From positions 10,928,658 through 10,992,657 of the forward strand of contig CP034983.1 in NCBI GenBank assembly GCA_004026145.2: 64,000 bases of DNA, read 5' to 3'. Both the position numbers and the translations under genes were made by a program. Source of the stretch: Takifugu bimaculatus. Its lineage: Eukaryota; Chordata; Actinopteri; Tetraodontiformes; Tetraodontidae. The notes below the pieces were generated by a model. The model did no database searches, had not been told where the DNA came from, and saw nothing but the letters and a program-made list of their open reading frames with translations. Below are positions 48,326 to 60,565 of the stretch, one piece after another; the stretch's first letter is position 1, and each line of letters opens with the position of its first letter.

Positions 48326-51300
48326 GGATGATAGCATTCTCGCCATCTTTTCAAATCTGCTGCTGCGCAATTAAACGCGAGGATTAAGGTCCTGCTGGAA
48401 CAAATTCCTCACTGGTACTTAGATTAAAAACAGATAAAAAGTTGATCTTCTTTTTTTTCTCCCTAGGTTCAGGTTCACCTCCACCATGAAGAGGGTGAGG
48501 TCCCGTGATCCTCTGCTGTAAGCCAACAACATACACTGATGTGAAGAACATTTGCTCCTGTTTACTGTGACATTCAACAACTGAGGGTGTGATCAGCATC
48601 GTTTCATCTCAAATTTACACATTACTATTTTTTTTTTGGAAGTGTCGAATTTGCAGTGACAACCAGATGAATTTCATCAAAATAAAATGCAACAAGGTTG
48701 GCTGTTGATCATCCTTTATCAGTACTGTCCAACAATCTGTGTGATGTCTTCAAAACATATGATAATAAAAGGCTAATAAAAAGTGTCCTATTGTAAGAAT
48801 CCAAATACCAACACTCTTAATTGTCTTTGTCCAGTTTCCTGCTGTCCCTCAACATCAATACTAGCTGTATAGAGGTTAAACTAGAAAACTTTGTTCTGCT
48901 ATCAGGGAAATGTGCAGGCAGGAGTGAAGAGTGACTCTCACCTGAGCCTGTGTTGCTACTTCATTGTTCATAAGTTCCATCTACCTTCTACTTTGCCTCT
49001 GATGGCTGTCAGCACACTTTTTTTCACTATGAAGTAGCTGCTCAGGCTTTTTGAATTTAAATTCTTGAGATCTTTCTCAGTGTTTTCTTCCCACTGTGTC
49101 CTGCCTGTCACTCGGTGGGTCTACTTTGCTCTCCTCCTCTTCACCACTGCGCTATGCTGTGGTCTTTGACATGGCATCTGTGATGCCGCGGTGGGTGCTG
49201 GTAGCTTCGCTGCGGTGGCGGTCAAAACAGCGTTGCATGCTCCATGTTGATAGAACCCATGTCTCAGTTGCAAGGCCCCAGGCTGTCGAAGCGCAAGCGC
49301 CATCAGACCACCAGGCAAAACCCCGGTTGCCCATGCTAATATGCTCCACTGTGGCTTCCCTCAGGCAGATGATTGAGACTGCTGCACCTGCGTTCCTGCA
49401 CACCACTAAATGAACTGACAAACAAGCAGTGGCCATTCTCATGATTTAGATGGGACTCTACGTTCAAGACTCCACTCAGAAAACAGAGATGGCCTGCCCG
49501 TCTTCTAGACATGTTTATGGTGCAGACACAGCTCAGAGAAGAGCAAATCGATGCAGGACTACACTCAGACTCCTATTACCCTAACAGGAGAATGATGATG
49601 GAGATCATCTGCCATGCCACACAGCTCTAGGGAGGGTGTTGTCTCCAGGCCACACAGGGTCAGGCATTTTCTCATTTTTCACTTCAGATCTCATTGGCTC
49701 CAAACAGCTTTTAATGTCAAGTAATTGTATCTTCTGCACACAGCGGCCTATTGTGAGCTGCAAATATTCTTTTTTGGTGTGCTTCCAGGGGTGTGTGCAG
49801 TCTCGCATAGCTGTACAATGTCCCATTTTACAGAACTGGACTGGACATCCTTTTGAGACAAAGGCATTATGAAAGCGGCACATAGCTGGAGACATGGGGC
49901 TAAAATTGGGGAGACGAACTGAGAGATCTTGTGATATAACAATGGTAAAGGCGACGGCTTGCAGCAGTTCTTTTCATATATTTTGTCAGTAGGACAAGAG
50001 CGAATTCAGAGGTCCAACATAACAAATGCTCTTAGATAAAGCTCTCCAACTGAAGTCATAGTGCGCAGCTCTGTTGCTCCCCGACACACACGTAGACACG
50101 TGAACACTTATTTTCACTGCGCGAGTCATGCTATACAACCTGAGGCTAAGAAGCTTTCTGATTTACTTAAGTAATCCCAGCTGTAAGTCCCCCTTATGAT
50201 TGTTTGTGTTTGCTAATGTGGAATAAGAAAACAGAGCAGTAAAACTGTAATTACCTTAAATCTGTATTTAGTTTGCTAATTAGCAATGTAACCTTACTTG
50301 TTTTTGCCTCCAACCCCAGATGAAGTAATATTTGCTGAACACTTAAGGGTTTTAACACTTGATTTGCATTTTACTTGTGGAGTGAATGCCATCGCAGTGC
50401 AAATCGATCAGTGGTATCGCTCACTGCCCTCGCCCTCTCAATCGTACATGGAAAACAAATTCAATGACTGTTAATGGGAAGTCAACATAAAAAAAAGCTC
50501 AAAAACGAATTCACCCTTCCAACAGAACGCAGGCAGTAATGGCTATTTAGAAGATTGTCATTAAGAGAGCTTCCTCCAGGACGGACAATTGCTCTTAAAT
50601 GCAGGAAATTGCATTCCTAAAACATTGGGTTGAGTGTAATGTAAAATAGCTATTGGCTGTACAAAAGGGGGAAAAAATGACTTTCATTAGTTTGCCCTCA
50701 TGTTCATATATCAGTGATGTAATCTCTTCCCAGCCGTCTTGCCAGACACGAGTTGCAGGTTCCTCGTCCTCCACGCTGAGGGAGGAAATGAAAAAATTGC
50801 GTCATTTACCACAAGCACATAAGCTGAATCAGTTTAGTGGCTGAAGAAAAGTAGGCAAGGACAGGAAAATCTCGTGTTGGGCATCATCAGACACGGGCGC
50901 ACGTATGGTGCTGTTAGAACCAAAGGCGGGTGTTGCAGGTGCTTCAACAGGCTGCTCATCTACGCTTAATAATGACTGTTAGTACAACCACCAGATGCTC
51001 AGCTCGTAGTCCATCCACTGATTTGATTAACAAATTGTCAATACAAAGTGAAGCTCTTTAGGGAGCATAAACTGACTTGCATCAAGCGCTAATGCAGCTG
51101 TCTGGCAGCAGCAGGGGCACTGGGTCACAGGCATGTGCCAGCTTGTTCAGCCTTTAATCACAAAATTCAAGCATATGCCGCCTAATCGTGCTAAAGTCCT
51201 CGAGGAGGGGTGGTGCCACCCGTTTTCAGCATGAGGATACCCTGGACGCTCATGACGGCGGATGTCCCGCCATCAATTTCACTTGAGTGGCTCCAAAAGA

Positions 51301-53390
51301 GAAAGACAACCCCACAGTCACGGCTGGGTTGCCTTTAGAACCCAGTCCCAGTTAAGCTCACTGAGGAAGACAGGATGGGCGGAAAAGTCGGCAGTTTAGG
51401 CTTTCTCGTCGAAAAAAAAAAGGCCCCACAGCATCTAAGTGGTTTTAAGCTATAAGTAAATAAATGTTAATATGTTCAGCTACATTGGATGCAGTCAATT
51501 AAAAGCGAGCTCAGCAGAATCATAGATGGATGACTTTATGATTCCCTTTTAATGGCCACAGGGTGGTTCCCGTGACAGGAAACACTCTGTTCCCTATACT
51601 GATGTAAGCTTTACAGAAGGTATGTTTGGAGAAGGCAATGCAAAGAGAGCCAAGGGTGTTTAAATCGTTGTTAAAGTTGTTATCAAGGTTAGACCCTTGA
51701 AGGTCGCTGGACCCCACTGTCCTATTTTGACATACGCTGCTGTCAGACAGTGAAGAAGCACGTCTGCGACACCCTCGACGCGTTTCCTCATCACAAAGGT
51801 AACTAGATTTAAAAGCATTTTGCAGATCATGGATGTATCATTTCAAATTAAAAGCGTTATTCTTCATTTTTGAGCAGGTTTTTGTTGTTAAGAGGTGTAG
51901 AGGCAATTCCGCCAATTCCAGCCAGGTTCTTGGCTACAAACCTGCATATTTCACCAGCTCATTCTCATTCCCACTTCACCCATTATCGATGTTTTGTCAC
52001 AACCCCTAGCGGCGTGTCCACATGGCCCTCTTTGATATCTGTGGCTGACATGGCATGCATTCACTTTGACTCTTATCTCGTGAAGGGTTCATAGTAAAAC
52101 ATTAAGCAAGGAAAAAAAGAAAAGAATGCCGCTGAATCCACAGAACGTGTGCAGAATGGAGACGCCTGAGAACAGACAGTGAGCGTGTGCTGCAGACTCT
52201 TAATTGTTAGACGCGTCAAAGGAAAGAATAAGAGGCAGTAGGAGGGATTATGTCTCAATGTAGCCTGACGTGAGGCCAATTCCAACAGACCGGCACGCTT
52301 ACCTCAACCTACAAATAATGTGCATAAGGCAAAAGGTCAACAATATGCAGATAATTCAAATGCAGCATGGTACGGAAGAGTCTTGTTGTGACTGTTGAGG
52401 TGCTATGATGCCGTCAATATTCAATTTAATGATTAAGCAACAATTAGTTTCACCGTTTTTCCACTACTATTCACAATGCATGATGGGCTACATTAGTGGG
52501 CTATATAGGGTAGAGGGAATATTTCAACTTGAGTCTGTGGATTCGCTGCAAACATTAAATGAAACAATTTTATGCCTGTTTTGAGTGTAATTGTTTATAC
52601 AGGAAATGTGAAGAAGGAAAAGGTGCAAATGCGTAGACATGAGGGAGAACATGTTGATGACAAGAAAGGTTGGCTAAGTTGTTACACCCTTATCCCAATT
52701 CTAAAAAAGATTTCTGCTGTATTCAGCACAGTTTTCATTGATTTATCTTCTCTTGTTCCAGACACTTCAAATAAATCAGTTAACGGGAGGATTAGGAAGG
52801 TGTTGATCATGTTATTATGCAGGGAGATAATTTATGCAGAAAGCTTCTGAAAAGTTTGTAGGAAACGGGGAAATTACTCATCTGAGCTGGACGGCTGCGA
52901 TTGCTAACAAGGTTGTTGTTCAGCGTCTGATGGTGATGTTTCAAAAAATAAAATGAAAAAGAAGCAGAAGATCAAATGCTGATGTTGTTTGTGCTTGTCA
53001 CCTCCCCTGATGAAGGGGTAGGAATACAACTGGATGGTGCTTTGTTTTTCAGCTACTTAACAATTAATTAGACATAAAGCCTTTAAGCACCATTAAAACG
53101 AAAAAAATGGAGGGGTTGATCTGCCTCTCTGGTGATAAAAGAAATCATCTCATCTCTGGGACCAAATTGTGAATGGTGAATACGTGCGTGAACTACGGCC
53201 ATCTCAACAACAACCAGAGGAGCGCAACCTCATTTAGTTTAAGTGGAAACAGCCTCCGGGGGTTAGGGTGTGAATTAGGCCTCAGTGTGGTGCTGGTGTG
53301 AGCACAAAAATATAATACAAGTTATGCATTTGCGCAAAGTAGGGTTGTTAACTCTGCCCAGGAATGCTGGAAAACATCAAGGTTTAAGTT
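48326..53390. other. Mostly unique noncoding DNA
   Basis: About 5 kb with no recognised gene. A GC-rich block at about 49096-49413 has overlapping frames of 105 codons (plus) and 96 codons (minus) without recognisable domains. A 21-base string at 51680-51700 reappears inverted at 54679-54699. Confidence 0.5.
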
Positions 53391-53395
53391 ATTGG

Positions 53396-53766
53396 CATTG
53401 GCCTCCAGGGTTCTGGATTGTGTGTCTGGTTTTTCCTGCAGGGGGCGTGGAGGAGCCGATATTTGCTGCAGGCAGGCGCACCGGTCGGCAATCTCCATCA
53501 GGCCACCTATTTAAGGAGGGAGCGCCTGCCTACCAGTATTGGAGAGTTTTGATGTCTGTCTTCCCTGCTTGTTTGAGGTCTCCATGCTGTCCTGCTGGAC
53601 TTATGAATGAGCAGAACCTGACTCCCATGTTGGTTCTGCGCTGGAGCTCTCTGTGGAAGATTGGACGAGTGCTTCCCTGTGGTCCAGGAGGACTGTCAGT
53701 TTGATTTTAGTTAAATAAAGACTAGTTTTTGCCTGCTTTGGGTCCTATAAAAACCCAACCTTAACA
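53396..53766 (+). mobile_element. Solo LTR, family 1, copy C
   Basis: A 371-bp LTR flanked by an exact 5-bp target duplication, ATTGG (53391-53395 and 53767-53771). It starts CATTGGCCTCCAGGGTTCTG, a diverged form of the TGTTGGGGTCC start in copies A and B, and ends CCTTAACA. A TATTTAA box lies at 53508-53514 and AATAAA at 53714-53719. Shared blocks with copy B include GGCAATCTCCATCAGGCCAC and GAGTGCTTCCCTGTGGTCC. The 139-codon frame across it reads through noncoding LTR and is not a gene. Of the three, this copy gives the clearest evidence of an LTR insertion followed by loss of the internal part. Confidence 0.85.
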
Positions 53767-53771
53767 ATTGG

Positions 53772-54285
53772 TTTTGCTAATCATTTTAAGAGTTTGACCA
53801 CATCACACAAACTCATTTGTCTCTATGTCAACTGTGTCCTGGCCATGCTGGGTACATAAGACTGTATGAGCGGAACCCTAAATCATTTTGTTAGCATCAC
53901 TAGCATTCATTTCAACCACAGTGTTACATTAGAAAATCAAAATCCAGAAAGTTTCAACACAAAAATCCTCAGAGTGAATTTAAGGCCAAAATAACAAACA
54001 AAATTGGTCGAACTAAAAAGAAATAGCCAAGTTCAACCCTGGCAGGCAAAAACCAAAAGACATTTACGAACCTGCCTAATTCCAAAAACAGGAGAAAATG
54101 GCTGTTCACTCCTACTCTTCTCACTCATATTTTACAATTCTGAGGTCCGTTGGATGTTGAGGAAGGTGAGGAGGTCTCAGGTGGCAGCCATCTCCGGGTT
54201 TAAATTCAGTCGCTCCTGGACAATCCAGCAATCAGCAGGTGCCTGAACTTCAGATGACCAATGACTATGATCTACGTATGGCTAT
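53772..54285. other. Unique noncoding DNA
   Basis: About 0.5 kb with no recognised gene. Confidence 0.5.
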
Positions 54286-54390
54286 TCTGGTCCTGCTCAA
54301 GGTTTCTTCCTGTGAAAGGGGAGTTGTTGCTGCCACTGTTGCTTGTTGGGGTTCAGGCCCTGGGATTTTCATTGATTGATTGATTGATTG
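54286..54390 (+). repeat. L2-clade LINE 3' end, shortened, with (ATTG)n tail
   Basis: TCTGGTCCTGCTCAAGG, TTCTTCCTGTGAAAGGGGAG and GGTTCAGGCCCTGGGATTT match the 38.15 kb copy. The sequence then passes directly to five ATTG units, so the TAAAGCACC...AATAAAG segment has been lost. A related minus-strand copy is at 8.5 kb. Confidence 0.7.
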
Positions 54391-55756
54391 GCACACTTGT
54401 AACACTGGCATACATGTGAGCTCAGGTGTGACAGAAATGTAAAAGTCGAAGTTCTGATAAGATGGGGGAGGATTTTTTTTCTTTTTTTTTAGATCCAACA
54501 GATGCCCATACTCAACATATGCACAAGGTCATAAATCCAGATTACCCGTTCCTTGTGTCACTTCCTAAACCATCTGGTGTGATTTAAACAGCAGACATGA
54601 ACAGATATAGGATTTTTTAAAAACCAAACACCTCAAACAGTGTGTGGTGGTGGCTTTCCACTAAAACTTAACATACCCTCAAGGGTCTAACCTTGATAAA
54701 AACATTTTATTATTACACTCTGTTGTGAACATAGTGTAGTTTCATGTGAATGAGAGCATGAAAAGGGCAGAATACGTGATTTATAATTATCTTTTGAGCA
54801 CATGTTTTATTTATTTTTTTGAGAGAGAGAGGGTGCTTTTTGACAGTAGCTGAAGTTACGATTTATTTACCCCCCATGGACATCTTTATCTCTATGTGAT
54901 CATGAGCCAGTGAAATCACAAACAAAAACGATGGCGGCAAATCAAACAGTTTGTATTTTTGGCTCTGCAAAACGTGGGGTGTCGTTTTTCTCCATCTTGC
55001 CAGATAACCCCAATCTCTCAGTTTATTGTGAGTTTTCTCGTAAACCACAGCCAAATAGCTGATTTTGCCGTTGTTGTTTTCCGCATATCCCACATAAATA
55101 TTAGTAAGCACCAAATTCGTTATTTGCCACAGAAAGGCTGATTAACACGCAATATAGGTTGATTTTAGGTTGTTTGGGGATATGGCAGACAGATGTCATT
55201 ATGTTTTCAGCTTGAGTTTTCAACCTGAAAAAAAAATCATATAGATGATATATTGGATGTAAGATGGCTCCTTTGACAATGAGCACAGTCTCAGAGTTTT
55301 GTGTGTCACCTAGAAATAAGGATTTTTAATTCATGACGCTGCGCTTCCCTCGGTTATGTAACGCCTTTGCTGAGCACAGCTCTAATTTCAGAGTTTCCTA
55401 CAAAGATCTGACACTGTCGCCATCAAAGGAAGCAGCATTCAGTGTGCGAGGGGGTCCTCTATAGGGGCCTGGCAGCTCTGAGTTCTCCTTTAATGCGGTG
55501 GCTCGCTATGGGTAGTGACACCTGAGTAACCTCCAGCTATGTGATGGAGCATCTCCCCTTGAGAAGTGGACACGCTCTTTGTCCAGCTGCCTTATCTCTC
55601 CTGGGCCATTTCTCCTGAAGATCACTGGAGTGATGGAGCAGAAGCTCTGGCATTCCTACAGAAATTTCCAAACCAGGTAAAACCCCCAGAGAGATGGCTG
55701 CCAATGCAAGCTTGAAAACCAGGGAGGGGGGGGACCTTGACCAAACGTTGACCTGA
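54391..55756. other. Unique noncoding DNA
   Basis: About 1.4 kb with no recognised gene. A pyrimidine tract ending in AG at about 54472-54492 looks like a splice acceptor but no exon follows. The 83-codon minus-strand frame at 54863-55114 is unrecognised. Confidence 0.5.
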
Positions 55757-55757
55757 T

Positions 55758-55855
<98 letters not shown>
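55757..55855. repeat. (GATA)n tetranucleotide microsatellite
   Basis: About 24 GATA units without interruption after the first. Such perfect tracts are usually highly polymorphic in length. Confidence 0.97.
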
Positions 55856-58800
55856 CTGTTATGATATATAGAGGTGGGGAAACAATTTCAAGAACTCAGA
55901 AGCCTGGATTGATGGAATTTCCAGTTTCCGCCCTAATGTGTTACATTTGAAATGTGATTCCAGATTTCAGGATGGATTGTTATCGTGCGACCAACACGGG
56001 TCTGTAGTATGACACTGTAGTAAGAGAAAAAGCAGCAGAGGTGACTCTGCCCCTGCGGCAGACACAGTTTCAGTGATAATGTGGTGTCAATGAAGCATTT
56101 TTAAATGCTTCCAGGTCAAAATTAGCTTGCAGGAAGGTCATCTGCATATAGTTTTCTAATCTAATGCTTTTATCAGTCAAGCCTTCATACAACACAGGAG
56201 CTATGGAGTTGTCAGGGCGACACTTGTGCCGGTACTAACAAAACAATGGCGATAGAACAATTCTCAGTTTGCATTATTTTGGTTTCTGTAATTGGTTGGT
56301 CTTGATCGCTTTATCACCAGGGAGGCGCTGGAGCCTAGCCCATATGAGTGAACACATCAAAGGGCCCTGAGCATTTGGGGGCTCAACAGTACGTTGCTCT
56401 GAAGGTGTCCTGGCATCTCCTCGTACTACCAGAGCACCTTCCTTGCACTGGGCTTGAACTTCTGAGCCCCGTCCCCTTACAAAGCTATCGGCGGCATTAT
56501 GAAAATGGCTTTAAACCTCCCACTACACTGGCCCTGACCGCTGAAATGTGACAGCCACAGCTCAACCATTTCCTTTTTTTTTTTTTTTACTTCTGTGGAG
56601 AAAGGGAACACACAAATGATCCTTGATCTGTGGTTACGTGAACTTAACAACCCCCACCTACAGTAACTCTCCAGCTGTGCACATAACAGGCCGCCCCTAT
56701 CGTTCTCAGGTCACTGAGTGTTTACAGCAGATGAACCTGTCATTGTACATCATCGGTTATTGTTATAAGACTGTCCGGCTTTATAAATGATGCCTCCCTA
56801 ACTCTGTTGCTGCTCACAGGCAGCTACAACCAATTCTGAAGTCAACGCTATCGACATTCTGTGGTTGGAATCTGAATTTTATTGCACATTATACAGTTTA
56901 ATGAGGTACGAGATTAAGACAGTGCCCTCACATTGCAAAGGTTGCATTAGCACACTGGATTCAAATGAGCGTGTTCTGTGGCTACCTCTTCCTGCATTGT
57001 TTGGAGAAAGCGTGATGGAGTGGTTGGAGATTACTCTATAAATCTCTAATATGGATGTCAGTTCTAGCTGTGGAATTTGTAGTTATTAGGTGGGGATTTG
57101 TTTTGACCCTGTGAGTTTGACCAGACAGTTCTCGTTTGATTTATGTCAGAGGTTGTTGCGTGATGGAATTATGCTACGCCGACAATTTGGAATTTGCATG
57201 AAATTTTCCCCTGGAGTCCTGCAATCATTCTTTTAAGAATGGGCATTCCATTCAATGTAGATTCATTATTAATTAATGGCTTTTAAAGCTCGTGTGTACG
57301 TAAATACATTTCTCAGGTAGTAAATATTCAGAGTTTGGTGAGAAAAAAAGGTTGGCGTGAATTCCATTAAACTGAAACATTAATTTACGCAGCAATTCCG
57401 CCACTGTTCTTTACAATGGAGGGGTAAAGTTGGGTGAGGGGAACGACTCAAAGTTGATATGTCCCAGAGCTCTAGCTCAACAGACGGATTTATTTCAGCT
57501 TCTGCATTAACCCGGGAAATAAAGGTCTCTGACACCTTCGGGGCAGGATGCTACTCCCTATCTGTGCTGAGTGGGCTGTCACAGGGTGGGTAGTATTGAT
57601 TTGGTTAGTTGTAAGGGCAGCTTATAAGGGAGTTAACAGACAACAAGTTCTTATTGTCCTGTCTTGATCTGGATGTTCTCTGCGGACAGGTTGTCATGTC
57701 TCAAGGTCTGAATCTCTTGGAATAAAGGGCACCTAGCGACACTTTGACAGAATGACCTTAGAGCTGAGAATTTAGCTTTCCTGGCAGACTTTATAGTAAT
57801 GGAGCCCCTGTTGCTTTTGTGTCCATCCAGGACAGTTACGGGCCTCATAAACCTCATTATTGATCCCGATAGCTCTTAAAATCGAGGCACTTAAACTCGG
57901 ATTTCCAAAAAGGCCAAGTGTAAATGTTCACAGGTGATGCGTACTTTCAGGACATTCGTAAATTTACGGTCCAACCAACGGAGAACCCTGTCTCAGCGAC
58001 TGCAAAGCACTTTGCTTGCTTTGCGGGACGAGATGTATATCCTGCCAGATTAGTGCCACATTCCGCAACACAGTGACTGAAAGACATATTTGGTGGCAGA
58101 TGCTGACATGCTTGACCTCTGCCTGTGAGCCACACAAAATGGATTATGAGGTTACATGCTCCTGATTCCCTAATCCCAGATCTGTCTCGCAAAGATTAGC
58201 ACTGTTGAAGTGCACCACAATTTAGGCTGAGAAGTGACGCATCTTTACCATCTCCCCCACCAGGACACACCCGGGTTCGACCATTTAATACCTTTTCTTC
58301 ACCACTGAAGGAAAACAGATTCCAGGATATAGAATGATGTGGTTCCAGCTTCCTGTTATGGGGAGATGATAAAAACATTTTTAACTGAATATTTTTAAAT
58401 TGGCAATAGCATCATGTTTCAATTTAAAACTTCGAAACTCAAATTAAACAGAAAAAGGTTTACAAAATGTTGTTTGCTGCCAGTTTGGGGCTTTCAGAAT
58501 AAATGTATTTAGACTGAAATAGAGAGTGATTAAAATTGTGGCATTTATTTGTGTGAGTTTCTTGCTTTTTACATTTCCTGGCGCTACATTTAACACCATT
58601 AAAATCTAGTTTGATGAAGCGCATATTTATTTTTAACTGTTCAAGGTTAGTTACCCCGTTCCGACACACAGAAGAAACACAGAATTTGGAGTATTTGGTG
58701 TTGTAGAACATGATGAGCTCCAAGGAGCAGAGTGTGAGACAGAGGAGAAGGCAAAGCAGACCTGCATACAGATGATGAACCATTTGTAAACAGCCTTGTT

Positions 58801-60513
58801 TCTCAGCGAGAGGCACTTTAGTCCGCCAACAATTTTAAGTCTCCTTTAAAGGAGTTGCGCAAGAGTTGGTTAAAGTGAACATTATGCCGTTTATTTCAGG
58901 GTTCAGAATGTGTAATGCAGGTTTTAACTCATTAGATTTCTATCCTTCTTTTCTATGCTGAAATTAACCTCGTGCCGGAGAGACATTGACACTCATTTGG
59001 CTCTCCAATATTGGAGTCTAAGCCAGTTTGAAAGACACTGATGTCACTACATTGGCTCTTGCTCATGCAAGTGACATGTGACAGTGTTGATTTCCACTGA
59101 ACTGTTTGCTTCAAGCTTCTGGCACCTTTCTGTCCATCTCATCTGCAGCGACTCCCTTCCAGACACGGAGGTGAGGTTGCTGAAGGAAGCGTACGTGTCA
59201 CTCTGTGTTTCATCCAGAGTTCTTGTGTCAGCATAATGAAAAAAAGACTCGAACAGCCAAAATGAAACCGGGACCCAGCAGCGCCTCAAAGCTGTGAACC
59301 GAGTTTAACCAACTGAGATGGTTTAAGAGATATCAGAGAAGATCCCAGGGCCTATTAGTGTGTGATACTGCATGTGAGACACAAGCTAAGACAGTGGCTG
59401 ACTGGGACTTCATTGCTACAAGGAACATTAGTCTAATTGGTTCCTAGACCACTGCAGTGCCACTTTATGTCTGAAATTTCACCACACTATAACTCACAAA
59501 TCTCAAAAATAATAAGCTTCCTCAGGTGCTGCCTCCAGCTTTGCATAATGTGCCGCACACCATCCCTTGTATTTTTATTTTTTTGTTGTGTGTGAAATCA
59601 AGCCAATACATGACTAATACAGGTAGAGCCTCTTTAGAACACAAGCCATCAGTTATCAGCCTGTAAAGTTAATATAGACATTATAACAGTTATTTCATAT
59701 CTCTTATAAGAATGAAAGTAGAGTTAAAAACCACCAGAAGGCTGAAATTCGTGCCGAAAGTAGAAGTTCTGGGTCTTAGGCACTGATCTTTTCTCCATCT
59801 CTTTTAGTCTGACTTGAAATTTATGATTGTGCCCTGACTGAAAAATGTTCTCATTTCCAGAACGAATAGCTAAATAATTTTAAATTTGCACATATATTAG
59901 CATAATCAAATAATGTGGGATTTGATTGTTGTTTTAGGCCAAAACATAATGATTCTGCATAAAACACACCAATCCAAACGTGATCCTTAGCTTGATTTAA
60001 AAATGAATGATTCATGGTGTGTTTTTAATCCTCTACTCAGCCCTGAAGCCTTTACCAGTAATTCAACGTGTTTATCTGTTTTTAACTTTTCTACTTAATT
60101 TTCTCCACAATGTCCACTAAAATGATCCTAAATGCAGATTAATAGGTGTATCATTTGTCACACAAATAACACACTTTCCTTTGAACACAAAACATCACAG
60201 CTAACATTTGGCCTCAATGATTTCACGTCTTCTTTCTCTGGCTTGTTAGAACACAGTATGCATCATTGGAAATCAGGTAACACACGTCAATCAGTGACAG
60301 CACAGAAAATGTTGATGCTATACATTTAAAATTTGAGGCCAATGGCTAAACCCATGGGAATGCAAACATGAACCTGGATTAGCCACCAGGCTACCAACCT
60401 CCTACATTGGTGAGGGTCTCACCAATATATTGACGTCTCCATCCTCCTCTCTCATTGGCTGAAAACTGTGTGCTCCCTTGTTCTAGAAGTGACACACAAT
60501 AAGTTATCAATGT

Positions 60514-60515
<2 letters not shown>
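55856..60515. other. Unique noncoding DNA
   Basis: About 4.7 kb with no recognised gene or repeat apart from a T run at about 56573-56588. The largest frame (118 codons, minus, 58460-58816) has no recognisable domain. Confidence 0.5.

Positions 60516-60565
<50 letters not shown>
60516..60565. repeat. (TG)n microsatellite
   Basis: About 24 TG units. The Val-Cys and Thr-His frames over it are artefacts. Confidence 0.95.

Noticed and set aside
52680..52860. LINE reverse transcriptase trace (VFIDLSS near 52733)
   Set aside because: Only about seven residues resemble motif A and nothing on either side continues the match.
53285..53704. 139-codon open frame (and the 139-codon frame at 10867-11286)
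   Set aside because: They lie on solo LTRs of the same family. The frames are not preserved between copies and LTRs are noncoding.
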